From NCBI GenBank assembly GCA_963829545.1, contig CAWHIX010000007.1:62001-126000 (forward strand): 64,000 nucleotides of DNA, written 5' to 3'. Both the position numbers and the translations under genes were made by a program. Positions 43,728 to 52,814 of the stretch are shown here, piece by piece; position 1 is the first letter of the stretch; each line of letters begins with the position of its first letter. The notes beneath the pieces are model-generated. The model saw only the letters and a list, made by a program, of their open reading frames with translations. It was not told the origin of the DNA and searched no databases. Source of the DNA: JAXGXJ01 sp963829545. Its GTDB lineage: Bacteria; Actinomycetota; Thermoleophilia; RBG-16-64-13.

Positions 43728-46700
43728 TTGATGGCTAACACCACCGCAATGATGGACGGCAATGAGGCCGTCGCCAACGTCGCGTACAAAGTCAACGGTG
43801 TCATCGCCATCTACCCCATCACTCCCTCGAGCCCCATGGCCGAGCACTGCGACGCCTGGAGTGCGCTCGGCAAGAAGAACCTCTGGGGGGTCGTCCCCAA
43901 CATCGCCGAGATGCAGTCCGAGGCCGGCGCCGCTGCAGCCGTGCATGGCGCTCTGCAGGCCGGGTCGCTCTCGACCACCTTCACTGCCAGCCAGGGGCTC
44001 ATGCTCATGATCCCCAACATGTACAAGATCGCGGGCGAACTCAGCCCGACCTGCTGGCACGTGACGGCCCGCTCGCTCGCCGCCCAGGCGCTCAGCATCT
44101 ATGGGGACCATCAGGACGTCATGGCCGTGAGGCAGATCGGCTTCGCCCTCCTTGCCTCCAACTCCGTACAGGAGGCCCACGACCTGGCCCTGGTGGGCAG
44201 CGCCGCCACCCTCAAGGCGCGGGTGCCCTTCATCCACTTCTTCGATGGTTTTCGGACGTCGCACGAGGTGCAGAAGCTGGAACTCATCGGCGACGAGACC
44301 ATCCGGGACATGATCGACGACAAGCTGGTGATCGCCCACCGCCTGCGGGCCATGAGCCCCGACCGCCCCACCATCCGCGGTACCAGCCAGAACCCGGACG
44401 TCTACTTCCAGGGTCGGGAGGCCGTCAACCAGTACTATCTGGCCATCCCGGGCATCGTCCAGGAATACATGGACCAGTTCGCCGCCCACACGGGCCGGCA
44501 GTATCACCTCTTCGACTACGTGGGCGCTCCCGATGCCGAGCGGGTGATCGTCCTCATGGGCTCAGGTGCGGAGGCCGCGCACGAGACCGTCGAGCATCTG
44601 GTGGCCCGGGGCGAGAAGGTGGGGGTCGTCAAGGTGCGCCTCTACCGGCCCTTCTCCATCGAACACTTCCTGGCGGCGTTGCCTCCGACGGTCAAGCGCG
44701 TCGCCGTGCTCGACCGCACGAAGGAACCGGGTGCGGGGGGCGAGCCCCTCTACCTGGACGTGGTCGACGCCCTCTCCGACTCGGAGTTCGAGGCCAAGGT
44801 CATCGGGGGCCGGTACGGTCTCTCCAGCAAGGAGTTCACCCCGGCCATGGTCAAGGCCGTCTTCGACGAACTGGCCAAGGACAAACGCAAGAAGCACTTC
44901 ACCGTGGGCATCAACGACGACGTCACCCACATGAGCCTGGAGTACGACGAGAACTTCAGCACCGAGCCGGACTCCGTGATCCGGGCCCTCTTCTACGGCC
45001 TGGGCTCCGATGGCACCGTGGGCGCCAACAAGAACTCCATCAAGATCATCGGCGAGGACACCGAGAACTACGCCCAGGGCTACTTCGTCTACGACGCCAA
45101 GAAGGCCGGGGTCATGACCGTCAGCCACTTGCGCTTCGGCCCCGAACCCATCCGCTCGTCCTACCTGGTCAACAAGGCCGACTTCATCGCCTGTCACTTC
45201 TGGGCGTTCATGGAGCGTTTCGACCTGCTCGCGGCGGCCGTGCCCGGGGCAACCTTCTTGATCAACGCTCCCTATCCCACCGACGAGGTTTGGGACAAGC
45301 TGCCCAGGGACATGCAGCAACGCATCATCGACATGAAGCTCAAGCTGTACGCCATCAACGCCTTCGAGGTGGCCAAAGAGACGGGCATGGGCGGACGAAC
45401 CAACACCATCATGCAGACCTGCTTCTTCTACCTCTCGAACATCCTCCCCCAGGACGAGGCTATCGCGGCCATCAAGAAGGCCATCGAGAAGACCTACGGC
45501 AAGCGGGGCGAGAAGGTCGTGCAGATGAACTTCAACGCCGTGGACAAGGCCATCGCCGCGCTCCATGCTATCTCCGTCCCGGCGGCGGCTACCAGCCAAA
45601 TCACGAGGCCGCCGGTGGTTCCGGGCGAGGCGCCCGAGTTCGTGCGCACGATCACCGCCGCCATCATGGCCGGCCGGGGCGAGGAGCTGGCCGTCAGCGA
45701 GATCCCGGCCGACGGTGTCTGGCCCACCGACACCACCCAGTGGGAGAAGCGCAACATCGCCCTCGAGATCCCCGTGTGGGAGCCCGACCTCTGCATCCAG
45801 TGCGGCAAGTGCTCCTTCCACTGCCCGCACGCCACCATCCGCACCAAGGTCTACGGTCCGGCGCTCCTGGCCGGCGCGCCGGCGACCTTCAAGTCGGCAC
45901 CGGCCAAAGGCAAGGACTACGCCGGCATGAACTGGACGGTGCAGGTGGCCCCCGAGGACTGCACCGGCTGCGGACTGTGCATCGAGGTCTGCCCAGGCAA
46001 AGACAAGAGCGACCCGAGCCGCAAGGCCATCAACATGGCCTTCCAGCCCCCGCTGCGCGAGAGCGAGCGCGACAACTTCGAGTTCTTCGAGACCATCCCC
46101 TACATCGACAGATCCCTGGTGCGGGTGAACGGCGTCAAGGGCAGCCAGCTTCTCGAACCCCTGTTCGAGTATTCGGGAGCCTGCGCCGGTTGCGGGGAGA
46201 CTCCCTACGTCAAGCTCCTCACTCAGCTCTTCGGCGACCGACTGCTCATCGGCAACGCCACGGGTTGCTCCAGCATCTACGGGGGCAACCTGCCCACCAC
46301 GCCCTACGCCAAGAATGCCGACGGACGGGGTCCCACCTGGAACAACTCCCTTTTCGAGGACGCGGCGGAGTTCAGCTATGGCCTGAGGCTCTCAGTCGAC
46401 AGGCAGACGGAGCTCGCCCAGGGGCTTGTGAACACTTTCCGAGATATCGCCGGCGATGGGCTGGTCGACGAGCTTCTTGCGGCCACGCAGATCAACGAAG
46501 CCGAGATCGCGGCCCAGCGTGCCCGCGTCGCCGAACTCAAGAAGCGCGTAATGGCCGCCAAGGAGGCCGATCCCAGACTCACGGCGCAAGTACGACGAGA
46601 TGTACGTAGCCGCCGATTTCTTGGTCAAGAAGAGCGTCTGGGGCGTCGGGGGCGACGGCTGGGCCTACGACATCGGATACGGCGGATTGGACCACGTCCT

Positions 46701-47388
46701 GGCATCCAACCGAAACATCAACCTGCTGGTCTTGAACACCCAGGTCTACTCCAACACCGGCGGCCAATGCTCCAAGGCCACCCCCATGGGAGCGGTGGCG
46801 CTCTTTGCCGCCGGCGGAAAGCTCATCGGCAAGAAAGACTTGGGCAGCATGGCCTGCACCTACGGCAACATCTACGTGGCTCAGGTGGCCATGGGCTACA
46901 ACGACGCCCAGACCGTGCGCGCCTTCGTGGAGGCCGAATCCTTCGACGGACCGAGTCTGATCATCGCCTACAGCCACTGCATCAACCAGGGCATCGACAT
47001 GACCAAGGGGTACGATCAGCAGAAGGCGGCCGTGGAGACAGGTTCATGGTTCTTGTGGCGCTTCGATCCGCGCCTTGCCGCGCCGGGCAAGAACCCCTGG
47101 CAGATAGACATGAAAGAGCCTTCGCGTCCGGTGACCGACTACGCCTACAGCGAGAACCGCTTCAACATTCTCAAGAAGTCCCACCCGCAGACGGCCGATA
47201 TCATCATGGCTCGGGCGCAGAACCACGTTTGGACGCGTTGGGAGATCCTCAAGCAGCGGGCGGCCATCACCTATTCTTCGGATCTGCCGTTCGAGACCGG
47301 TGTGCTTCGCGAGGAGACCACGGCCGCGGCCGGCGAGGTCACGGGGATCAAGACCGGCGTGAACATGCCGGCGGGGGGCCCCTGCTAG
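43728..47388 (+). CDS. nifJ: Pyruvate:ferredoxin oxidoreductase, copy 1, frame-broken
   Basis: A one-chain PFOR (about 1,220 residues) that oxidises pyruvate to acetyl-CoA and CO2 with reduction of ferredoxin. Domains in order are the pyruvate/TPP domain (MMDGNEAVANVAYKVNGVIAIYPITPSSPMAEHCDAW), the transketolase-C-like region, the gamma domain (GIGPAGTVGANKNS-type segment SDGTVGANKNSIKIIGEDT), and two 4Fe-4S clusters (CIQCGKCSFHCPH, CTGCGLCIEVCPG). The C-terminal TPP-binding domain has GDGWAYDIGYGGLDHVL and NTQVYSNTGGQCSKATPMGA. The first frame loses homology after AAKEADPRLT near 46580 and the protein resumes as YDEMYVAADFLVKKSVWG in the +1 frame. ATG follows a weak ribosome-binding site. 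All cofactor motifs are intact. Confidence 0.92.
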
Positions 47389-47392
47389 GAAG

Positions 47393-47458
47393 GCCCGCGA
47401 TAGGGCTTCCGCTCCAGCTGCGAAGTCACGATTCTTACGCGGAAGCCCTATCGCGGGC
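47393..47458 (+). repeat. Conserved-core hairpin, copy 2 (after the first PFOR gene)
   Basis: Left arm 47393-47412 (GCCCGCGATAGGGCTTCCGC) is perfectly complementary to 47439-47458. The 26-base loop 47413-47438 (TCCAGCTGCG, AAGTCA, CGATTCTTAC) matches copy 1 at 24 of 26 positions. It starts 4 bases after the PFOR stop, in the same orientation as the gene. Confidence 0.87.
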
Positions 47459-47541
47459 TGGTATGTGGGGGGCGGCGCGCTAGCGCCGCCGCGGACCTGC
47501 CTCCGTGGGGGCGTTGCCGGTGATCGCACCCTCACTACCGC

Positions 47542-47618
47542 GAGAAGGCGGGTGAGTGCCCGCGGAAGCATCGCGCAGGCTTTTGCGCGCAGCTGGAGCG
47601 GGTATTCACCCGCCTCTC
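47542..47618 (-). repeat. Conserved-core hairpin, copy 4, variant core (after guaB)
   Basis: Read on the minus strand it directly follows the guaB stop. Arms 47547-47563 and 47598-47614 pair over 17 positions (two as G-U), extended by GAGA/TCTC past one bulged base. The core begins TCCAGCTGCG and ends CGATGCTTCC like the other copies. The six-base middle is replaced by a longer stretch that itself forms a 6-bp stem (CGCGCA with TGCGCG). Confidence 0.75.
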
Positions 47619-49100
47619 CTAGCTGAAGGGCAGCCGCCGTTCGTAGTTGGGCGCTTCCTTCGTGATGGTCACGTCGTGCGGGTGGCTCTCGGCCAGGCCG
47701 GCGGACGAGATGCGCATGAAGCGGGCCTTCTTGTGGAGTTCTTCGATCGTTGCGGCTCCGGTGTAGCCCATGCCCGCGCGCAGACCTCCGACCAGCTGGA
47801 AGACCACGTCGGACAACGGTCCCTTGTGAGGGACCATCCCCTCGATACCCTCGGGCACCAGCTTCTTCTGGTCCTCCTGGAAGTAGCGATCGGCGCTGTG
47901 GCCCTGGCTCATGGCTCCTACCGAACCCATGGCCCGGTAGGCCTTGTAGCTGCGCCCTTCCCAGAGGACGCGCTCCCCGGGGCTTTCCTCGGTGCCGGCG
48001 AACAGGGACCCGATCATGGCGCTGTATGCTCCCGAGGCCAAAGCCTTGACCACGTCGCCCGAATAGCGGATCCCACCGTCGGCGATGATGGGGATGTTGT
48101 TCTTGTAGGCCTCGGCGGCACAGGCGGAGACCGCTGTGATCTGCGGCACGCCACAGCCGGTGACGACGCGCGTGGTGCAGATGGAACCCGGGCCGATCCC
48201 CACCTTCACGCAGTCCACGCCTCGTTCGATAAGGGCGCGGGTGCCCGCTGCGGTGGCCACGTTGCCGGCCATGAGCTGGATATCGGGATAACGCTCACGG
48301 ATGTCGGCTACGGCGTCCAGGACTCCCCGGGAGTGGCCGTGGGCGGTGTCGATGCAGATGATGTCGGCCTGGGCTTCGACGAGGGCCTCGAGGCGCGCAT
48401 CGGTGTCCTTGGCGACCCCCACCGCCGCCCCGACACGGAGGCGGCCCAACTCGTCTTTGGAGGCGTGGGGGAATTCGATCATCTTGGTGATGTCTTTGAT
48501 GGTGATGAGACCGCGCAGTTTGAAGTCGTCGTCGACGACCAGGAGCTTCTCGATCTTGTGCACCTTGAACTGCTCGATGGCCTGATCGAGGGTGGTGCCC
48601 ACCGGTACGGTGACCAGGTTCTCCGAGGTCATCAGACTGGTGATAGGCTTGCTGAAATCGGTCTCGAAGCGCGTGTCGCGGTTGGTGACGATACCGGCCA
48701 ACTTGCCGTCCGGATAGATGATGGGTACCCCCGAGATGCGGTACTCCTTCATGAGGTCCTCGGCATCCCCGTAGGTGGCCGTGAGGGGCAACGTGATGGG
48801 GTCGACGATCATGCCGGCCTCGCTCCGTTTCACCTTGCGAACCATCTCCGCCTGCCGGTCGACCGGCTGGTTCTTGTGGATGATGGTGAGGCCGCCTTCC
48901 CGGGCCAGGGCGATGGCGAGCGCGGTCTCGGACACGGTGTCCATGGCCGCGGAGAGCAGGGGGATGTTGAGGGTGATCTTGTTCGTGAGGCGGGCCTGGA
49001 CGTTGGTTTCCCTGGGCAGGATTCCCGACTCGGCGGGAATAAGGAGGATATCGTCGAAACTCAGACCTTCCCCGGCGATCTTGCCTTCCCAATCGATCAC
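47619..49100 (-). CDS. guaB: Inosine-5'-monophosphate dehydrogenase
   Basis: IMPDH oxidises IMP to XMP with NAD, the rate-limiting step of GTP synthesis. The 493-residue product starts GTG (VIDWEGKIAGEGLSFDDILLIPAES) with GGAGG upstream on its strand. It has two CBS domains (residues 95-210, with SLMTSENLVTVPVGTTLDQA), VKVGIGPGSICTTRVVTGCGVPQ carrying the catalytic cysteine, and the flap segment ending GHSADRYFQEDQKK. It is the only minus-strand gene between the two PFOR genes' neighbourhoods and converges on PFOR copy 1. Its own promoter lies at 49122-49150. Confidence 0.96.
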   Translation of the reverse strand: MIDWEGKIAGEGLSFDDILLIPAESGILPRETNVQARLTNKITLNIPLLSAAMDTVSETALAIALAREGGLTIIHKNQPVDRQAEMVRKVKRSEAGMIVDPITLPLTATYGDAEDLMKEYRISGVPIIYPDGKLAGIVTNRDTRFETDFSKPITSLMTSENLVTVPVGTTLDQAIEQFKVHKIEKLLVVDDDFKLRGLITIKDITKMIEFPHASKDELGRLRVGAAVGVAKDTDARLEALVEAQADIICIDTAHGHSRGVLDAVADIRERYPDIQLMAGNVATAAGTRALIERGVDCVKVGIGPGSICTTRVVTGCGVPQITAVSACAAEAYKNNIPIIADGGIRYSGDVVKALASGAYSAMIGSLFAGTEESPGERVLWEGRSYKAYRAMGSVGAMSQGHSADRYFQEDQKKLVPEGIEGMVPHKGPLSDVVFQLVGGLRAGMGYTGAATIEELHKKARFMRISSAGLAESHPHDVTITKEAPNYERRLPFS

Positions 49101-49121
49101 GCCCGACCTCCTTTTCTTGTG

Positions 49122-49150
49122 ATTCTAGCAAAGCGCGGGAGTGCGGTCAG
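49122..49150 (-). promoter_or_regulatory. guaB promoter
   Basis: On the minus strand CTGACC (49145-49150) and TAGAAT (49122-49127) are separated by 17 bases and followed by an AGGAGG ribosome-binding site and the guaB GTG. Confidence 0.6.
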
Positions 49151-49188
49151 GACTGCCTTCTGAGGCCGTCCCTTTTCAGCTTCCATGT

Positions 49189-49217
49189 TTGAATGGAGCG
49201 AGCAGCATGAAAATACT
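49189..49217 (+). promoter_or_regulatory. Candidate promoter of the HAD / CoA-binding / arfB operon
   Basis: TTGAAT (49189-49194) and AATACT (49212-49217) are 17 bases apart on the plus strand, divergent from the guaB promoter. Each box matches consensus at four of six positions. Confidence 0.45.
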
Positions 49218-49297
49218 CGGTACGGCGCGTCACGGCCGGCCGGGGTACGATGGGGCAGGTGCGTTGGCTCTGGGCCGTATCTGATCTGGGGAGGAGC

Positions 49298-49972
49298 ATG
49301 GGTATCCAGGCTGTGGTCTTCGACATGGACGGGGTCATCATCGACTCCGAGATGGTGTGGCATGAGGTCCGCCGCGATTTCGTCGTGGACCATGGAGGCA
49401 CGTGGACCGAGCAAGATCAGAAGGCGGTCATGGGCGCCAACTCGCGCCAATGGGCCGAGCATATCCGCGACGCCTGCGGGGTGGCGCTTTCCCCCGACCA
49501 AATCTACTCAGAAGTCGTGAGCGGTCTGCGTGAGGCCTATCGGGAGCATTTGCCCCTGTACGAAGGGGCCCGAGAGGCGGTGCAGGCTCTCGCAGGCGAG
49601 TACCGACTTGCCGTCGCTTCCTCTTCACCCCTGGAACTGTTGGAGTATGTTCTGGGAGTGGCGGGTTTGCGTGACAGCTTCGAGATCTTGGTCTCCTCGG
49701 ACGAAGTGGCACGGGCGAAGCCGGAGCCGGATGTGTACCTGGAGGCCTGCCGTCGACTGGGCTGCCGTCCGGAATGCTCCGCGGCCGTCGAGGACTCCGC
49801 CAATGGCATCCGCGCTGCTGTGGCGGCCGGTCTGGTGGTGATAGTCATCCCTAATCAGGCCTTTCCGCCGCCGACCGCGGTGGTGGAATCGGCCCGCATG
49901 ACCCTGGACTCGATAGCGGAACTGACCCCCGGCCTGATGGAGGCGCTGGGACTGGAGGTGTGCGATGGCTGA
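49298..49972 (+). CDS. HAD-superfamily phosphatase (beta-phosphoglucomutase/phosphatase type)
   Basis: The 224-residue protein has the four HAD motifs: FDMDGVIIDSE with the nucleophile Asp, ASSSPLELL, RAKPEPDVYLEA and VEDSANGIRAA. The cap domain between residues 15 and 90 is of the helical C1 type, as in beta-phosphoglucomutase and phosphoglycolate phosphatase. The substrate is not determinable. ATG follows GGGGAGGAGC. Its end overlaps the next gene by eight bases. Confidence 0.9.
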   Translation: MGIQAVVFDMDGVIIDSEMVWHEVRRDFVVDHGGTWTEQDQKAVMGANSRQWAEHIRDACGVALSPDQIYSEVVSGLREAYREHLPLYEGAREAVQALAGEYRLAVASSSPLELLEYVLGVAGLRDSFEILVSSDEVARAKPEPDVYLEACRRLGCRPECSAAVEDSANGIRAAVAAGLVVIVIPNQAFPPPTAVVESARMTLDSIAELTPGLMEALGLEVCDG

Positions 49973-50381
49973 TGAGCAGCGGATGGACGATTTCTTCGAA
50001 GGCGGACGCTGGGCCGTGGTGGGTGTCTCGCGGGATCCCTACAAGTACGGCTACATAGTCCACCAGAAGCTGAGGAGTCACGGCGAGGAGGTCTTTGCCG
50101 TCAACCCCAACGTCGACGAGGTGGACGGGGAACCCTGCTACGCGAGCCTGGCGGATCTTCCCGAGCCGGTGGATCAGATCGTGATCGTACTTCCGCCGGG
50201 CGCTACAGAGCAGGTGGTGGAGGAGGCGGCAGGGCAGGGGGTGACGAGGGTGTGGATGCAGCCCGGCGCCGAGTCGAGCGCGGCCGTCGACTTCTGTAAG
50301 GGACGGGGCATCAACGTAGTGGCCGGACGCTGCATCCTGCGCTACATCGATCACCTCGATGCGCGGGGCGCGGATCGCTGA
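49965..50381 (+). CDS. CoA-binding domain protein (YccU-like)
   Basis: The 138-residue Rossmann-fold protein has WAVVGVSRDPYKYGYIVHQKLRSHGEEVFAVNPNVDEVDGEPCYASLADLP and VVEEAAGQGVTRVWMQPGAES, matching the stand-alone CoA-binding proteins related to succinyl-CoA synthetase alpha (YccU). The biochemical role is unknown. It overlaps the HAD gene and is followed by arfB. Confidence 0.9.
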   Translation: MADEQRMDDFFEGGRWAVVGVSRDPYKYGYIVHQKLRSHGEEVFAVNPNVDEVDGEPCYASLADLPEPVDQIVIVLPPGATEQVVEEAAGQGVTRVWMQPGAESSAAVDFCKGRGINVVAGRCILRYIDHLDARGADR

Positions 50382-50398
50382 CCACGGCGGAGCGCACG

Positions 50399-50824
50399 GT
50401 GGTCAGACTCACGGACACGCTCGAGATTCCCGACAGCGAGATCACCTTCAACACGTCGCGAAGCAGCGGGCCGGGTGGGCAGAACGTCAACAAGGTCGAC
50501 ACGCGGGTGACTCTGCTGTTCGACATGGAGGGTTCACCCAGCCTGTCCCAGAAGCAGAAAGACCTGCTGCGCGCCCGCCTCGCCGGGCGCATCAACAAGG
50601 AAGGAGTGCTGCGCGTGGTCTCGCAGCGACATCGAACCCAGTCGGCCAACCGCGAAGCCGTCGTCGATCGTTTCGCACGGCTGCTCAGGGAGGCATTGAC
50701 CCCGGACAAGGAGCGCATACCCGTACGTGTGCCCTTCGGGGAGAAGGAGAGACGGCTGGAGGAGAAGCGGCACCGCAAGCGCGTGAAGCGGGACCGGACT
50801 ATCGACCTGGCCGACGAAGACTGA
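50399..50824 (+). CDS. arfB: Alternative ribosome-rescue factor B (peptidyl-tRNA hydrolase ArfB/YaeJ)
   Basis: ArfB hydrolyses peptidyl-tRNA on ribosomes stalled without a stop codon. The 141-residue product has the GGQ motif in RSSGPGGQNVNKVDTRVTL (residues 22-40) and lacks a codon-recognition domain. It ends in a basic tail (KERRLEEKRHRKRVKRDR) that would enter the empty mRNA channel. GTG start. Together with RF1, RF2 and PrmC the window encodes much of the termination machinery. Confidence 0.92.
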   Translation: MVRLTDTLEIPDSEITFNTSRSSGPGGQNVNKVDTRVTLLFDMEGSPSLSQKQKDLLRARLAGRINKEGVLRVVSQRHRTQSANREAVVDRFARLLREALTPDKERIPVRVPFGEKERRLEEKRHRKRVKRDRTIDLADED

Positions 50825-50849
50825 CGGCTTTCAGCTTGAGCCTGCGGGG

Positions 50850-51434
50850 TCAGGGGGCAGTGGCGCGCCTGCCGCGTGCGACCAACGCGAACATGAAGCT
50901 CCCCAGGTCCTCGATCGTCACCGTTTCGAAGTAAGGCTCGAAGATAGCCAGCGCAGACTGGTTGCTCACGCGGCGCTCGGCCGGTGGCCCGCTTTCCCAT
51001 GACGCCGGTTCCATACGCCAGTCGACCACCACGACTCTTCCGGGAGCACGCAGGCTGTCCAGGAGGCGGCCCATCTCCATATCGCCCGCCATCTCGTGGA
51101 GCGCGACGATGGAGTAAGCCGCGTCGATGCTGCCGGGTGTCAGGGGCAGTTCGCGCACGTCGGCCTCGACCAGGCGCACGTTTGCGGGGACGCCCCTCTT
51201 CCTGTAGGCCTCGGTCATCTCAGGTGAGATCTCAACAGCATAGACCGCCCCGCTGGTATGGCGGGCGACGATGTCGGTGTAGAAACCGGTGCCACTGCCC
51301 AGGTCGGCTACGTCTTCGTCTCCACGGAGGTCCAGGAGACGGACGAGATCCTCTTCGCTGAGCTGGTTGTCCAGTCTACGGGGATCGCTGAGGCGCTCGG
51401 CGTGCATGGGATGGAAGCGGTGGTCATCGTGCAT
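50850..51434 (-). CDS. Class I SAM-dependent methyltransferase
   Basis: The 194-residue protein has motif I VADLGSGTGFYTDIVA, an acidic motif II at VYAVEISPEM, and motif IV-like IDAAYSIVALHEM. It belongs to the broad UbiE/Methyltransf_11-like group; no substrate can be assigned. The N-terminus is histidine-rich (MHDDHRFHPMH). It lies downstream of eis on the minus strand, 31 bases away, and converges with arfB. Confidence 0.85.
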   Translation of the reverse strand: MHDDHRFHPMHAERLSDPRRLDNQLSEEDLVRLLDLRGDEDVADLGSGTGFYTDIVARHTSGAVYAVEISPEMTEAYRKRGVPANVRLVEADVRELPLTPGSIDAAYSIVALHEMAGDMEMGRLLDSLRAPGRVVVVDWRMEPASWESGPPAERRVSNQSALAIFEPYFETVTIEDLGSFMFALVARGRRATAP

Positions 51435-51465
51435 GGGGTTTCCGGCCTCTCGTGATTGCTGTCAC

Positions 51466-52707
51466 TCAGAACATCGTCGTGCAGTAGGGCGCTCTCGGGG
51501 TGGCGAACAGGCTGTCGGCGTGCTCCACGGCCTCCGGATCGACGGGGTGCACCCTGGTTGCGGCCGCAAGCGTGGCGAAGGATACCCCACCGAGGAACGC
51601 GGCGCTCAACGCGGCGACGTCAAGCCGCAACTGCGGCGGGCGGTCGGTAGGGGCGCATCGCGCCGGTCCGCCGGGCTCGCCGACGGAAAGAAGAAGGCGG
51701 GACCTTCTGATGAGCGGAAAGCTCTCCTCTATTTCGAACACCAGGTCGCCGCGCGCGCCGTAGGCGCGCGCGGCCAGGGCCCGCGGCAGGTCGAGGAGCC
51801 GCAGCCAGAGGTAGTCGCCCAGGGCCTGCACCCGCACGGCCCGCGCGTCGCTGAGCAGCCAGCGCAGAGGCTCGTCCACCCGTGCGGTCTCGAACACGAC
51901 CCCGCTGGTGAGGTCCAGGGTCAGCAGGTACTCCCACAGTCTGGCGTACGCCTCCGCGTTCGGCGCCATCATCTCCACCACCCGTACCTCGTTCGCCGCC
52001 AGCCAGCCCGTCCATTGCTCCTTGACACGGTAGCTGACGTACCCGTCGCAGTCGCCGTCGGCGGTGGCGTGGCTCACGTGCAGCATGGGTCCGGCGTCTT
52101 CGCGCTCGGCGTCGCGTAGATGCTCTTGCCACGCTTCCGCGGAGCGGCTCACCTCGCCGGGCTGCGTCCGGCGGATCCGGTCATAGATGAGCGGGAGCAG
52201 GTCGGCCGCCTGCGCGGCGCTCAGCAGATCCAGACGTCCCTCGCGGTTCACCGGCCGGCGGAAGGCGCCGTGTACGCGGTCGACGGAGAGCGTCTGGAAG
52301 CCTGTCGCCGCGCCAAAGCCGAAGCGCCCGTAGATGCTCCCCTCCGACGCTATCAGGACGGCCCCCGCTTCCCTCCGGCGAACCGCATCCTCGAGCTGGA
52401 ACCTCATCAGCCGGGTCAGGATCCCGCGCCGGCGATGGGTGGGGAGCACGGCCGCCCACGTCAATCCCGACACGGGGAGGGGCTGGCCGCCGGGAAGCGT
52501 CAACTCCAGTGTGAGGGCGGACATGACGCCCACCAGACGCCCCTCGTCAAAAGCACAGTAGGACCTTCCGAAGTCGAAGGCCTTCTTGAACGCAGGCACG
52601 TCCTCCGGCTGGTGTTGCTCGGCAAAAGCGATGGAGTCGAGCTCGACCGCTTCCGCGAATTCCTCTTCGCGCAGGGGGCGGAATTCCAAGTCTGTCATGC
52701 CCGTCAT
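51466..52707 (-). CDS. Eis-like GNAT N-acetyltransferase
   Basis: The 413-residue protein follows the Eis plan: an N-terminal GNAT domain (VLPTHRRRGILTRLMRFQLEDA, SEGSIYGRFGFGAAT), a central GNAT-like domain and a C-terminal SCP2-like domain ending in CTTMF. In Eis the C-terminal carboxylate is part of the active site. Family members acetylate aminoglycosides or other amines; the natural substrate here is unknown. It is transcribed divergently from tetR-mmpL from an overlapping promoter, which suggests shared control. Confidence 0.9.
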   Translation of the reverse strand: MTGMTDLEFRPLREEEFAEAVELDSIAFAEQHQPEDVPAFKKAFDFGRSYCAFDEGRLVGVMSALTLELTLPGGQPLPVSGLTWAAVLPTHRRRGILTRLMRFQLEDAVRRREAGAVLIASEGSIYGRFGFGAATGFQTLSVDRVHGAFRRPVNREGRLDLLSAAQAADLLPLIYDRIRRTQPGEVSRSAEAWQEHLRDAEREDAGPMLHVSHATADGDCDGYVSYRVKEQWTGWLAANEVRVVEMMAPNAEAYARLWEYLLTLDLTSGVVFETARVDEPLRWLLSDARAVRVQALGDYLWLRLLDLPRALAARAYGARGDLVFEIEESFPLIRRSRLLLSVGEPGGPARCAPTDRPPQLRLDVAALSAAFLGGVSFATLAAATRVHPVDPEAVEHADSLFATPRAPYCTTMF

Positions 52708-52717
52708 GATGGCACAC

Positions 52718-52747
52718 TTTATGCCCAGTTTACGCGGAGGTTGTCAC
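52718..52747 (-). promoter_or_regulatory. eis promoter
   Basis: On the minus strand GTGACA (52742-52747) and CATAAA (52718-52723) are 18 bases apart, just upstream of the eis ATG. The -35 shares bases with the -35 of the divergent tetR promoter. Confidence 0.55.
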
Positions 52748-52769
52748 CCGCCTCCCCGGCCTGTATCCT
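52741..52769 (+). promoter_or_regulatory. tetR-mmpL promoter
   Basis: TTGTCA (52741-52746) and TATCCT (52764-52769) are exactly 17 bases apart. The transcript would start near 52776, directly before the palindromic operator at 52781. Confidence 0.6.
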
Positions 52770-52780
52770 CCCCTGGGCGC

Positions 52781-52798
52781 TGAATGAACGTTCATTCA
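52781..52798. promoter_or_regulatory. Palindromic operator, probably bound by the adjacent TetR protein
   Basis: TGAATGAACGTTCATTCA is an 18-base perfect palindrome, the classic shape of a TetR-family operator. It lies between the start of transcription and the tetR start codon, where a bound repressor would block tetR-mmpL and possibly the divergent eis gene. Confidence 0.85.
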
Positions 52799-52814
52799 CA
52801 GGAATTACGCAGGC

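Noticed and set aside
43407..47458. Hairpin family as a CRISPR array or as integron attC sites
   Set aside because: Only isolated copies kilobases apart, no spacers. In attC sites the ends are conserved and the middle varies, the reverse of what is seen here.
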